Both the position numbers and the translations under genes were made by a program. A stretch of DNA of 64,000 nucleotides from JBPOFM01 sp041391925 (GTDB lineage Bacteria > Bacteroidota > Bacteroidia > Flavobacteriales > Flavobacteriaceae): NCBI GenBank assembly GCA_041391925.1, contig JAWKNA010000003.1:558001-622000 (forward strand), given 5' to 3'. The notes beneath the pieces were generated by a model. It saw only the letters and a program-made list of their open reading frames with translations. It was not told the origin of the DNA and did not search any database. This document shows, one piece after another, positions 17,816 to 27,197 of the stretch. Within the stretch, counting starts at the first letter, position 1. Each line of letters begins with the position of its first letter.

Positions 17816-18502
17816 CTATTTTTTATTATTCAATTCCGCAATCTTGTCGTTCAATCCAAATACGACCATTACATCATCTTTTTGAACTATGGTTTCAGGT
17901 GACGGTACTCCAACCACTTCCATCACACAGGTAGTGACTCCGAGCAGATTTGTTTTATCTTGTTTTCTTAAAAATGTTATGACATTCAGGTTAAAACGTG
18001 TTCGTACATCGAGTTCGCCCAGAGTTTGTCCAACAAAACTTTCAGGCACTTTAATTTCTGTTATGGAATAGTTGTCATCCACCTTATAATTGTCCACCAC
18101 ATTTTTTAAATTGATTTTGTAAGTCAATTTTTCAGCTGCTTCCTGTTCTGGATGGACTATAAAATCGATACCCATGGCTTGCAAGACCGTATCGTGAATG
18201 GGAGACAAGGAGCGGCTTATAACTTTTGCCTTGGATAGTTTTTTTATGATAGCGGTTGTGATAATTGCAGCACCTTCATTTTCTCCTATGGCAACCACTG
18301 CCAAATCAGTCTGTTTTACGGGTAATGCGTGATAAGCCAATTCGTTAGTAGAGTCTAGGCATATGGAATGGGCAATTTTATCCTTCACCAAATTGACCTT
18401 TTCTATTTGTTTATCTACACCTATGACCTCATTGCCAGATTGTGTAAGGTTCAATGCCAATGACATTCCAAAATTTCCGAGTCCAAAAATGATAATTTTC
18501 AT
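17816..18502 (-). CDS. TrkA/KtrA-type potassium-channel regulatory subunit
   Basis: A 228-residue cytoplasmic RCK protein. An N-terminal Rossmann fold (IIFGLGNFGMSLALNL, acidic VDK after beta-2) binds nucleotide, and a C-terminal RCK_C domain (about residues 145-225) follows. A single RCK pair is the KtrA arrangement rather than the double TrkA of E. coli. It should gate the TrkH/KtrB channel encoded 3 bp upstream. Both genes lie inside the heme gene run. Confidence 0.88.
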   Translation of the reverse strand: MKIIIFGLGNFGMSLALNLTQSGNEVIGVDKQIEKVNLVKDKIAHSICLDSTNELAYHALPVKQTDLAVVAIGENEGAAIITTAIIKKLSKAKVISRSLSPIHDTVLQAMGIDFIVHPEQEAAEKLTYKINLKNVVDNYKVDDNYSITEIKVPESFVGQTLGELDVRTRFNLNVITFLRKQDKTNLLGVTTCVMEVVGVPSPETIVQKDDVMVVFGLNDKIAELNNKK

Positions 18503-18505
18503 GTC

Positions 18506-20242
18506 TTAATTTATTAAAATATTTTCTTGTGGATATTGGTAGAACTTCTGTTCTACCTGTCCCAACATTCCAAAAAGTAAATTGAGAGTTCCGATACGTC
18601 CCAAAAACATAACCGCAATGATAACATACTTGCTTGGTTCTGTTAAATGAGGGGTTACGTTCAGGCTCAAACCGACTGTGCTGTAAGCCGAAAAACATTC
18701 AAAGGCAATGGATAACAAATCCTTGTCAGGCTCAAAAAACAACAATAAGAAGATACTCATTCCAATCACAATAAGGGAGATGCAAATAATGGCAAAGGCC
18801 CTGTTGACAGTACTGCTGGAGATTTCCCTCGTGTTAATTTCGATACGTTTTCTTCCTCTGGCGGTTGCAAAAATATTCATGGTTGCAATGGCAAAAGTAC
18901 TTGTTTTGATTCCTCCACCTGTAGATGCTGGCGAAGCACCTATCCACATCAAAAGTATGACAAACAATAAAGATGGTGTTGCAACTTGGGTATAATCAAC
19001 AGTGTTGAATCCTGCAGTTCTTGGTGTCACCGAAGAGAACATTGCAGAAGTTATTCGCCCAAACAAAGTGGTATGTTCCTTTAGGGAATGATTGGCTTCT
19101 GCAAAAAAGAAAAAAACAAAACCCGCCAACAATAAAACGGTTGTGGTAACAAAGATGATTTTTGAATTAAGCTTAAAAACCCTTACAGGCAAAGACTTAA
19201 CTTTGTGAACGAATAAATTTAAAAATGCCGATTTAAAATAAGTGTAGCCATTATAAACAATATTGTAGCCCAGACCGCCAACGACAATCAAAACCATCAC
19301 GACCCATTGCAGTGAATAATCAAATTTGAAACTGGCATCATAAAAACTACTAGAGGAAGTTGAAAAACCAGCATTGCAAAAGGCAGATATGGAGTGGAAC
19401 ACTGAAAAGAAAATTTTATCATGTACCTTTTCAATGTTATCAATTGAAAAATAGATGAATATAGCGCCGAGCAATTCCAAAGTCAAGGTGAACACAACAA
19501 TTCTTGCCGCAATTTTTAAAACATCCTGAAGATTGTCTGAAGCAGTATAATCCTTCACATACATTCCCTCCCTAAAGGATGAATTCTCTTTAAAAAAATA
19601 AGCAAAAAATGAGGTAAAGGTCAAAATGCCCAAACCGCCAATCTGTATGAGTACCAAAATAACGGTCTGTCCCAAACGGGTAAAATCATTGGCAGTATCC
19701 AAAACCGCCAAACCAGTCACACAAATGGCACTCGTGGAGGTAAACAGGGCGTCGATAAAATTGATGCCATGGGTTGTCACTCGGGGAAGCATTAAAAAGA
19801 ATGCGCCCATTAAAGAGAATATACCAAAACTTCCCACAAACAAAATGGCTGGATTGAAGTAGATTTTATAAATATATTTTATCAAAAATGTGAGCCTCAC
19901 CAACAAATAGAAAAACAATCCCACTTCAAAGACCACTTTTGTTTCTCTGGTATGCTCCACGATATTATAACCAGAATTTGACAGCATCAGCAAACTTGCT
20001 GCTACCAATGTAAGTATAAGTATTCCCAGATTGAATTTTATGGTTCTTTTGGCACTATCTTTCCCAAACTGATGGTGTTTGAATATGTTGAACAGCACAA
20101 GGATAGAAGTAATAATGAAAAACCCATAAAGTTTGAAGGGTTTATAATCATCATTGATAGTAAAACCAAAATCCAAAACGAGAAATAGAAGAATGAAAAC
20201 GTCTAAAAAACGATAGGTGTTTTGTATGGTTTTCTTTTTCAT
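18506..20242 (-). CDS. TrkH/KtrB-family potassium uptake channel
   Basis: A 578-residue integral membrane protein of the superfamily of K+ transporters. Four repeated membrane-pore-membrane units can be seen, with selectivity-filter-like segments STSAICVTGL, SAFCNAGFSTS, GASPASTGGGIKTS and FSAYSTVGLSLN. Additional hydrophobic helices at the N-terminus make it longer than KtrB. Together with the RCK subunit next to it, it should import K+. It lies 33 bp downstream of hemCD and is probably co-transcribed with it. Confidence 0.9.
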   Translation of the reverse strand: MKKKTIQNTYRFLDVFILLFLVLDFGFTINDDYKPFKLYGFFIITSILVLFNIFKHHQFGKDSAKRTIKFNLGILILTLVAASLLMLSNSGYNIVEHTRETKVVFEVGLFFYLLVRLTFLIKYIYKIYFNPAILFVGSFGIFSLMGAFFLMLPRVTTHGINFIDALFTSTSAICVTGLAVLDTANDFTRLGQTVILVLIQIGGLGILTFTSFFAYFFKENSSFREGMYVKDYTASDNLQDVLKIAARIVVFTLTLELLGAIFIYFSIDNIEKVHDKIFFSVFHSISAFCNAGFSTSSSSFYDASFKFDYSLQWVVMVLIVVGGLGYNIVYNGYTYFKSAFLNLFVHKVKSLPVRVFKLNSKIIFVTTTVLLLAGFVFFFFAEANHSLKEHTTLFGRITSAMFSSVTPRTAGFNTVDYTQVATPSLLFVILLMWIGASPASTGGGIKTSTFAIATMNIFATARGRKRIEINTREISSSTVNRAFAIICISLIVIGMSIFLLLFFEPDKDLLSIAFECFSAYSTVGLSLNVTPHLTEPSKYVIIAVMFLGRIGTLNLLFGMLGQVEQKFYQYPQENILIN

Positions 20243-20275
20243 TACTTATTAGATATTTAAAGGGCAGTTATTCTT

Positions 20276-21850
20276 TCAAGGATTATAATGTTCATTGACC
20301 AAATCAATCACACTTTCCATGGTAGGGATTTTTGCGGTCCTGACATCTTCAAAATGTTTCCTAGCTTCAGTAGCGGTCGTGTCTCCAATACAAAAGGCTA
20401 TCTTATCGGCCATATTGCTCTTCATATAACTTTCAACAGATGATGGACTAAAAAACATAACGCCTTCCACATCGGAATCTATTGTTTCTGTGTCTAAAAT
20501 GGTTTTGTAAGCTTCAACCTCGGAAACTGATATGTGATTTTTTTCCAATGTTGTTGACAGTTCATCCAGTCGTATGTCACTACAAAAATGCGTGACTTGG
20601 GTGCCATCAATAAATTCCACTAGATAATCAGCCAATGCCTGGGCATTGTTTTCCGAATGTTTCACCTTGCCAATTTTGGTTTCAATCAGCCTTTTGGTTC
20701 GTCTACCCACACAATAAATATTCTTGAACTGCAATTCTTCCTTTGTAACAATCTTTACAATCGCTTCCACTGCATTTTGACTGGTGATGATGACATTGTC
20801 AATTTTGGATTTTAAAATGTATTTCGGAATGCGGTTCAAACTGATTTTCAAAAAATCCGTACTGTCCACTTTGACATTTTTGAAACGTTGACGTTGTGCT
20901 TCTGTCAAGCTCTTGGTTGAAAACACTTGAATTTTTTTATCGGCATCTCTCAAATCGTCCATCAATCGGTTGCCTCCACGATCCAAAATATAGTTGGCAC
21001 AAAATTCTGCAATGTTGTGATGATTGCCTACTTTTTCTTGACGTGTGACCTCAATTTTTTTGCTACCATCCAAACTCAACAAAACGCCCTGAAACGACAC
21101 TTCTTCATTTTTTATGAATGCCAAGGCACCAATCGGAGCTGAACATCCACCTTCCAAAAGGTTTAAGAATTTACGTTCAATATGAGTACAGATTTCTGTT
21201 TCTTCGTGGTTGATGTCTTTACAGATTGCCAATAGTTCTTTATCATCTTCTCGAGCAGCAATCATAATCGTACCTTGAGCAGGCGCAGGCACCATCCACT
21301 CTAGATTGACAGCTTCTTCAGGTCTTAAATTCAATCTCCCAATACCTGCAGCCGCGAAGATTGCACCATTCCAGTTACTATCTTCCAGTTTTTGCAATCG
21401 CGTGTTCACATTGCCACGAAGTCCTACAACTGTATGTGTTGGATACCGATTCAGCCATTGTGCTTTGCGTCTTAGGCTTCCCGTTGCAATGATGGCTTCT
21501 TTTTGAGACAAAAATTCCTCATTGTTTTTATAAACCAAGGTGTCACGAACATTTCCACGTTTTAAAACTGCAGCCTGTACAATTCCGTGTGGAAATACTG
21601 TTGGTACATCTTTAAGGGAATGCACAGCCAAATCAACATCGTTTTTGAGCAATGCCACATCAAGGGTTTTTGTAAAAACGCCGGTAATTCCCAATTCATA
21701 AATGGGTTTGTCAAGTACCATATCGCCTGTTGATTTTACAGGAACCAATACGGTTTTGTGACCCAAATGTTCGAGTTGTTGTTGTACAGCTTTGGCTTGC
21801 CATAGCGCTAATTCGCTATCGCGAGTACCAATTCTTATAAGTTTAGACAT
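20276..21850 (-). CDS. hemCD: Fused hydroxymethylbilane synthase / uroporphyrinogen-III synthase
   Basis: One 524-residue frame joins two consecutive heme enzymes. Residues 1 to about 305 are HemC: IGTRDSELALWQA at the start, catalytic D81 in HSLKDVP, the arginine patch GSLRRKAQWL, and the dipyrromethane-cofactor cysteine C236 in EGGCSAPIGA. Residues about 320-524 are a HemD-like domain (IITSQNAVEAIV, CVGRRTKRL, VMFFSPSSVESYM, FCIGDTTATEARK). HemD sequences are poorly conserved, so that half is called from fold pattern and context. Fusion channels unstable hydroxymethylbilane to its cyclase. The start overlaps the hemA stop by 8 bp. Confidence 0.93.
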   Translation of the reverse strand: MSKLIRIGTRDSELALWQAKAVQQQLEHLGHKTVLVPVKSTGDMVLDKPIYELGITGVFTKTLDVALLKNDVDLAVHSLKDVPTVFPHGIVQAAVLKRGNVRDTLVYKNNEEFLSQKEAIIATGSLRRKAQWLNRYPTHTVVGLRGNVNTRLQKLEDSNWNGAIFAAAGIGRLNLRPEEAVNLEWMVPAPAQGTIMIAAREDDKELLAICKDINHEETEICTHIERKFLNLLEGGCSAPIGALAFIKNEEVSFQGVLLSLDGSKKIEVTRQEKVGNHHNIAEFCANYILDRGGNRLMDDLRDADKKIQVFSTKSLTEAQRQRFKNVKVDSTDFLKISLNRIPKYILKSKIDNVIITSQNAVEAIVKIVTKEELQFKNIYCVGRRTKRLIETKIGKVKHSENNAQALADYLVEFIDGTQVTHFCSDIRLDELSTTLEKNHISVSEVEAYKTILDTETIDSDVEGVMFFSPSSVESYMKSNMADKIAFCIGDTTATEARKHFEDVRTAKIPTMESVIDLVNEHYNP

Positions 21851-23096
21851 GTGTGGTTTGTTCTAACTGAAACACTTTTTTGATGAGTTCAAGACTTTCG
21901 TCAAGGTCGTCATTTTTAAGATGATGTGCAAAGTGATTCGTTATTTTTTGGATGATATTGTTGCTAATCAATTCCGCCTGTGCTTCGTTGAAATCTGCAT
22001 TCTTTTTGCGTTGTGTTTCCAATTCGGCATTCTTAAAATCTAGCAATTTATGTTTTAAGGCATTGATGGTTGGCGCAAATTTTCGAGTGTCGAGCCAATT
22101 GTTAAAATCGAGTTTTACTTCTTCCAATATAGATTCAGCGAGTGGAATAAATGCCTTTCTGCGCTCCAAAGTGTCATCCGTCATTTGCGATAAATCGTCC
22201 AAATGAATGAGTGAAACATTTGCCAACTCTGTAACGTCTTGATTGACATTACGAGGAATCGACAAGTCCAAAATCAACAATGGTTTTTTAGATTGGATGC
22301 AATGTTTGTCCACCGTTGGATTTTGAGCGCCAGTAGCTACAATCAAAATATCAGAAGCATTGATTTCCTCTTGGAGATTGGCATAATCCTTCACCAAAAG
22401 ATTGAACTTTCCGGCAACTTCCTGTGCTTTGGTTTTTGTTCTATTGATGAGTGTGATGTGTTCATTTTTGGTATGTTTTACCAAATTTTCACAGGTATTT
22501 CTACCAATCTTTCCTGTTCCGAAAAGCAAAATGTTTTTATCTGAAACGGTTTCAAAAGATTTCATGATGTATTGCACCGATGCAAAAGACACAGAGGTAG
22601 CACCTGATGACAAATCGGTTTCGGTCTTAATCCGTTTGCTGGCCTGAATCACGGCATTAATCAAACGTTCAGTAAACGCATTGAGCAACCCAAATTTTTT
22701 TGAAACGCGCGCACTGGTCTTCAGCTGGCTGATGATTTCAAAATCACCTAAAATCTGACTGTCCAAACCAGAACCTACACGGAACATGTGTGAAATAGCT
22801 TCCTTATTTTTGTAAACATAAGCCACTTCCTGAAACTCTTCAACCGTGCCTTTGGTGTTGTCACATAGCAATTTAATCAGTTGAAATGGATGTTCTGCAA
22901 ACCCATAAATTTCCGTGCGGTTGCACGTGGAAGTAACTATCAAACTTTCAATGCCGTTGGTTTTCGCTTGGTTAAGGAGCGCAATTTTAGAAGGTTCATC
23001 CAAGCTAAAATGCCCTCTCACATCGGCATCTGCTTTTTTATAGCTCAATCCAATGGCGTAAAAATAAGTTCCTCTTGAGGTGTGAAGGTGCTCCAT
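21843..23096 (-). CDS. hemA: Glutamyl-tRNA reductase
   Basis: A 417-residue HemA that reduces glutamyl-tRNA to glutamate-1-semialdehyde, the entry point of the C5 pathway. The catalytic cysteine is C58 in VTSTCNRTEIYGF. The NADPH domain shows LLFGTGKIGRNTCENL and the dimerisation helix is C-terminal. The frame is open to 23150, but ATG 23096 (MEHLHTSRGTYFYAIGL) fits the family start and leaves room for the promoter at 23119-23150. It is the first gene of the minus-strand heme run. No hemL (glutamate-semialdehyde aminomutase) is in the window. Confidence 0.95.
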   Translation of the reverse strand: MEHLHTSRGTYFYAIGLSYKKADADVRGHFSLDEPSKIALLNQAKTNGIESLIVTSTCNRTEIYGFAEHPFQLIKLLCDNTKGTVEEFQEVAYVYKNKEAISHMFRVGSGLDSQILGDFEIISQLKTSARVSKKFGLLNAFTERLINAVIQASKRIKTETDLSSGATSVSFASVQYIMKSFETVSDKNILLFGTGKIGRNTCENLVKHTKNEHITLINRTKTKAQEVAGKFNLLVKDYANLQEEINASDILIVATGAQNPTVDKHCIQSKKPLLILDLSIPRNVNQDVTELANVSLIHLDDLSQMTDDTLERRKAFIPLAESILEEVKLDFNNWLDTRKFAPTINALKHKLLDFKNAELETQRKKNADFNEAQAELISNNIIQKITNHFAHHLKNDDLDESLELIKKVFQLEQTTHV

Positions 23097-23118
23097 AGTG
23101 GTTTTGGAAATTCGAAAA

Positions 23119-23150
23119 CAAAAGTATAAATGTGAATTGAATAAAAACAA
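23119..23150 (-). promoter_or_regulatory. Bacteroidota-type promoter for hemA
   Basis: On the minus strand TTG (23150-23148) is followed after 21 bp by TACTTTTG (23126-23119), matching the TAnnTTTG -7 element. The predicted start is about 15 bp upstream of the hemA ATG. Confidence 0.6.
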
Positions 23151-23207
23151 CGCTCAAAGAACTTTAAATGTCGCTGGTGGGTTTTTAGGGGATTATTTTA
23201 AAAAACC

Positions 23208-23228
23208 ATGATATTTATCATACTTTTG
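23208..23228 (+). promoter_or_regulatory. Promoter -7 element and overlapping palindrome for the AraC-type gene
   Basis: TACTTTTG (23221-23228) matches the -7 consensus on the plus strand. The palindrome ATGATA-TT-TATCAT (23208-23221) overlaps its first base. A regulator bound there would interfere with initiation. No convincing -33 element is seen. Confidence 0.45.
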
Positions 23229-23294
23229 CAGGAATAGCAAGAGTTTGAAGAGATATAGTTTAGAACCAATCTAAATAAGAATAAAACAAATTTT

Positions 23295-24191
23295 ATGAAT
23301 TCCGAAATAAAAAATGTCGCTAAAGGTTCTTTTGAAGAGACCAAAATTGATGATGGGTTTTTGGTACTGATGTATCAGAATGAAAATAATGTTTCTGAAG
23401 TTGTTGAACGAGAGATAGATAGCAGTTTTATTCAGTTTCATTTTTGTTTAAAGGGTTCGAGCAAATTCATCTTCAATGAAGGGCGCTATGCCTTGGATAT
23501 CTCCGAAGAAAACTCCTTATTGCTATATAATCCGCAACGAGATTTGCCGATTCATCTAGAAATGAACCCCAATTCATGGATGGTATCCATATTGATTTCC
23601 ATCAAAAAATTTCATGGCTTGTTTTCGCAGGAAGCCGATTACATCACATTTTTAAGTGACGATAATAAGGATAAAAAATATTATAAGGAAGGAAAAATTT
23701 CACCATCCATGGCGATTGTTTTGACACAATTGATGCATTACAATCTAAATTATTCAATAAAAAATCTCTATTTCAAGGGAAAAGCTTATGAACTCTTGAG
23801 TTTGTATTTCAATAGAAATGAAGATGCCGATGTTGAGCAGTGCCCTTTTTTGGTAGATGAAACGAATGTCATAAAAATCAGAAAAGCTAAAGACATCATC
23901 ATCGCACGAATGGCAGAACCACCAAGTTTACAGGAATTGTCTGAAGAAATTGGTTTGAATCTAAAAAAATTGAAAGAAGGTTTTAAACAGATTTATGGGG
24001 ATTCCGTGTACAGTTTCTTGTTTGATTATAAAATGGAATTCAGCCGAAAACTATTGGAATCTGGCAACCATAACGTCAACGAAGTAGGTTTAAAAGTGGG
24101 TTACAGTACTGCAAGTCATTTTATTGCAGCTTTTAAAAAGAAATACGGGACAACTCCCAAAAAGTATTTAATGTCGTTATCTTCGCAATAA
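23295..24191 (+). CDS. AraC-family transcriptional regulator
   Basis: A 298-residue regulator with an N-terminal cupin-like sensor region (about 1-190) and a C-terminal double helix-turn-helix (about 205-298: LQELSEEIGLNLKKLKEGFK, then VNEVGLKVGYSTASHFIAAF). The final KKKYGTTPKKYL is the AraC signature. It is divergent from hemA and directly precedes hemH (12 bp to the hemH ATG), so control of heme or porphyrin genes is a reasonable guess. The ligand is unknown. Confidence 0.88.
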   Translation: MNSEIKNVAKGSFEETKIDDGFLVLMYQNENNVSEVVEREIDSSFIQFHFCLKGSSKFIFNEGRYALDISEENSLLLYNPQRDLPIHLEMNPNSWMVSILISIKKFHGLFSQEADYITFLSDDNKDKKYYKEGKISPSMAIVLTQLMHYNLNYSIKNLYFKGKAYELLSLYFNRNEDADVEQCPFLVDETNVIKIRKAKDIIIARMAEPPSLQELSEEIGLNLKKLKEGFKQIYGDSVYSFLFDYKMEFSRKLLESGNHNVNEVGLKVGYSTASHFIAAFKKKYGTTPKKYLMSLSSQ

Positions 24192-24203
24192 GAACTAGTG
24201 TCA

Positions 24204-25229
24204 ATGAAAAAAGGAGTTTTACTTGTCAATTTAGGCTCGCCAGATAGCCCAGAGCCCTCAGATGTCAAGAAATATTTAGGGGAATTTTTAATGGACGAAC
24301 GTGTCATCGACGTCCCACTTTGGGCACGCAATCTCTTGGTCAAAGGTATCATTTTGAACACACGGCCAAAGGCTTCTGCAGCGGCCTATAAAAAAATATG
24401 GTGGGCAGAAGGCTCGCCATTGATTGTAATTTCTGAACGTTTACAAAAAAAGATACAACAGCAAACGAGTCTTCCTGTCGCGCTGGCGATGCGTTATGGA
24501 AGCATGACCATCAAAAAAGGACTTCAGGAATTGGTGGATAAAGGTGTGGAAGAGGTGTTTTTAATGCCTTTATATCCGCAATTTGCGATGGCCACTACGG
24601 AAACCATTTTAGTGTTGGCAGAAGAGATAAGAAAGGAACAGTTTCCAAATCTTAAAATATCCGATTTAAAAGCTTTTTATAATCGGGAAGGTTACATCAA
24701 GGTTTTGTCACATTCCATCGAAACACATTTGAAGGATAAAGAATTTGACCATCTCTTGTTTTCTTATCACGGCGTTCCAGAGCGTCACATCCGAAAACGT
24801 GACATCACAAAATCACATTGTAAAATTGATGGCAGTTGTTGCATCACACCTTCGCCTGCACACGAGTTTTGCTACCGACACCAATGTTTGGAAGTCACCA
24901 GATTGGTGGCCCAAAAGTTGGGATTGAAGCCAGGAAGCTATTCCACCTCTTTTCAATCCCGATTAGGTTTTGACCCGTGGTTGCAACCCTATACCGATTT
25001 GACCATTGAACGTTTGGGCAAACTGGGCATCAAAAATATGGCCATAGTCACACCTGCTTTTGTGAGTGATTGTCTCGAAACGTTGGAAGAAATTGCCATG
25101 GAAGGACAAGAAATTTTTCATGAAATGGGAGGTAATGAGTTTACAACCGTGCCATGTCTGAATGATGACCAAGAATGGGTAACTTTACTGTCTGAATGGA
25201 TTAATGATTGGCAACTTCAGAAACCGTAA
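24204..25229 (+). CDS. hemH: Ferrochelatase
   Basis: A 341-residue enzyme that inserts Fe2+ into protoporphyrin IX. GVLLVNLGSPDSPEPSDVKKYL opens the protein and FSYHGVPERH contains the catalytic histidine (H189). A cysteine-rich stretch GSCCITPSPAHEFCYRHQC follows and recalls the internal cysteine motif of ferrochelatases that carry an iron-sulfur cluster. A GTG at 24198 is two codons upstream; ATG 24204 is preferred. It is linked to the AraC-type gene upstream and the MATE gene downstream. Confidence 0.95.
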   Translation: MKKGVLLVNLGSPDSPEPSDVKKYLGEFLMDERVIDVPLWARNLLVKGIILNTRPKASAAAYKKIWWAEGSPLIVISERLQKKIQQQTSLPVALAMRYGSMTIKKGLQELVDKGVEEVFLMPLYPQFAMATTETILVLAEEIRKEQFPNLKISDLKAFYNREGYIKVLSHSIETHLKDKEFDHLLFSYHGVPERHIRKRDITKSHCKIDGSCCITPSPAHEFCYRHQCLEVTRLVAQKLGLKPGSYSTSFQSRLGFDPWLQPYTDLTIERLGKLGIKNMAIVTPAFVSDCLETLEEIAMEGQEIFHEMGGNEFTTVPCLNDDQEWVTLLSEWINDWQLQKP

Positions 25230-25236
25230 TCGCATA

Positions 25237-26589
25237 ATGGCAAAAGTATCTTCTACCGATTTAGGCACAAAGCCCATCAGTAACTTGTTAGTTAAACAAG
25301 CGGTACCAGCCTCTATCGGAATCTTGGTAATGTCTCTTAACATTCTGGTAGATACTATTTTTGTGGGTAATTGGATTGGGTCTATCGCCATTGCAGCTAT
25401 CAATGTGGTGTTGCCAGTGTCGTTTTTTATTGCGGCTTTGGGGATGTCCATCGGTATAGGTGGCTCGTCCATTATTTCGAGGGCGTTGGGCGCCGATAAT
25501 TATGAAAAAGCACTTAAAACCTTTGGCAATCAGATTACCTTAACCTTGGTGGTGACGCTCTCTATGGTTTTTTTCGGGTTGGTGTTTGCAGATACCATTA
25601 TTGATTCCTTTGGAGGAAAGGGTGATATTTTTGAACCCGCAAAAATCTATTATCAAATTGTGCTGTACGGGGTTCCTATTTTGGCACTTTGCATGATGGG
25701 AAATACGGTGATTAGGGCAGAAGGAAAGCCAAAATTTGCCATGTATGCTATGATGATTCCATCCGTGAGCAATTTAATCATGGATTATATTTTTATCAAC
25801 CTTCTTGGATTTGGAATGGAAGGTGCTGCTTGGGCAACGACCTTATCGTATGTTCTTTGCTTTCTATTCATTCTTTGGTTTTTCATGTCAAAACAGTCTG
25901 AATTGAAAATCAGTTTTTCACATTTCGGGTTGAATTTCCCAATTGTCAAGGAAATCAGTTCATTGGGATTTGTCACCTTGGCTAGACAAGCAGTGGTGAG
26001 CATCACTTATTTATTCATGAACAATATTTTGTATGATTTGGGAGGTGAAACATCAGTGACATCTTATGCTATAGCAGGTCGAATGTTGATGTTTGCAATG
26101 TTTCCTGTTCTTGGTGTGACTCAAGGATTTTTACCCATTGCAGGATTTAATTATGGAGCCACCAATTATGAGCGTGTTCGGGAGACGATTAACACCGCCA
26201 TCAAGTATGCTGCGATTCTTGCGTCTTTTGTGTTCATCATGCTAATGGTATTTCCAGATATTATCGCCAAAATGTTTACAACCGATACTGATGTGTTGCG
26301 CCAAGCACCACATGATATGCGTTGGGTATTTGCAGCTACGCCCATCATCGCTTGGCAAATGATAGGAGCCGCGTATTTTCAGGCGATAGGGAAGGCAACG
26401 CCAGCATTGTTATTGACATTGTGCAGACAGGGCTTTTTCTTTATTCCGCTCATTCTGATTTTGCCAAAATTTTATGGGGAACTGGGCGTTTGGATATCCT
26501 TTCCAATTTCGGATGTGCTGGCAACCGTTGTGACCGCTTATTTTTTGAGGAAGGAAATCAGGAAAAATCTAATTCCGAATATAATTTAA
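25237..26589 (+). CDS. MATE-family multidrug/Na+ efflux transporter
   Basis: A 450-residue membrane protein with about 12 hydrophobic helices in two homologous halves, and MATE-type segments (VKQAVPASIGILVMSLNILV; GGSSIISRALGADNYEKA; FNYGATNYERV). An earlier in-frame ATG at 25204 lies inside hemH, so ATG 25237, 7 bp after the hemH stop, is chosen. MATE pumps export cationic or aromatic compounds using Na+ or H+. Its position between hemH and hemJ makes porphyrin or heme-intermediate export conceivable, but that is only inference. Confidence 0.88.
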   Translation: MAKVSSTDLGTKPISNLLVKQAVPASIGILVMSLNILVDTIFVGNWIGSIAIAAINVVLPVSFFIAALGMSIGIGGSSIISRALGADNYEKALKTFGNQITLTLVVTLSMVFFGLVFADTIIDSFGGKGDIFEPAKIYYQIVLYGVPILALCMMGNTVIRAEGKPKFAMYAMMIPSVSNLIMDYIFINLLGFGMEGAAWATTLSYVLCFLFILWFFMSKQSELKISFSHFGLNFPIVKEISSLGFVTLARQAVVSITYLFMNNILYDLGGETSVTSYAIAGRMLMFAMFPVLGVTQGFLPIAGFNYGATNYERVRETINTAIKYAAILASFVFIMLMVFPDIIAKMFTTDTDVLRQAPHDMRWVFAATPIIAWQMIGAAYFQAIGKATPALLLTLCRQGFFFIPLILILPKFYGELGVWISFPISDVLATVVTAYFLRKEIRKNLIPNII

Positions 26590-26601
26590 GATTTCAATTT
26601 A

Positions 26602-27150
26602 ATGGAATATTACAATTACATAAAATCCTTACATCTTATTTTCGTCATTACGTGGTTTGCAGGATTATTTTATATTCCGCGTTTGTTTGTGTACCAAATT
26701 GAGGCCTTCCATAAATCGTCTCCTGAAAAGGAAATTTTGGGAAAGCAACTCAAATTAATGGCAAAACGATTGTGGAACATTATCACGTGGCCATCGGCTA
26801 TTTTGGCAATTTTCTTTGCCATTTGGCTCATTATATTAGTGCCTTCTTGGTTGGAACAAGGTTGGATGCACGTCAAGTTGACCTTTGTAGTCTTGCTCAT
26901 CATCTATCATTTAAAAACACATCAATTCTACAAACAACTGCAACGGGATGTGGTTAAAAAAACCTCCAATTTTATGCGTTTGTGGAATGAAGGTGCAACA
27001 TTTATTCTCTTTGCAATTGTATTCTTGGTCATTTTAAAAAATGCCATCAACTGGATTTTTGGTGTCATTGGGATTATTGTTTTAGGACTTTTGCTGATGT
27101 TAGGGTTCAAAATATATAAAAACATCAGAAGCAAAAATCCAAATGCTTAA
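26602..27150 (+). CDS. hemJ: Protoporphyrinogen IX oxidase HemJ (CopD-like)
   Basis: A 182-residue integral membrane protein with four main hydrophobic helices plus a C-terminal one. The N-terminal motif LHLIFVITWFAGLFYIPRLF carries the conserved histidine H11. WMHVKLTFVVLLIIYH holds a second conserved His/Lys pair and LWNEGAT a third conserved loop. This is the HemJ/UPF0093 pattern, the b-type-heme-binding oxidase that converts protoporphyrinogen IX to protoporphyrin IX. Automatic annotation often calls it a CopD family protein. Its place 12 bp after the MATE gene and close to hemH supports the heme role. Confidence 0.85.
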   Translation: MEYYNYIKSLHLIFVITWFAGLFYIPRLFVYQIEAFHKSSPEKEILGKQLKLMAKRLWNIITWPSAILAIFFAIWLIILVPSWLEQGWMHVKLTFVVLLIIYHLKTHQFYKQLQRDVVKKTSNFMRLWNEGATFILFAIVFLVILKNAINWIFGVIGIIVLGLLLMLGFKIYKNIRSKNPNA

Positions 27151-27197
27151 AATGACTTGGCTTGATTATTGCTATCTTTAGTCAATTGTATTTCTGA

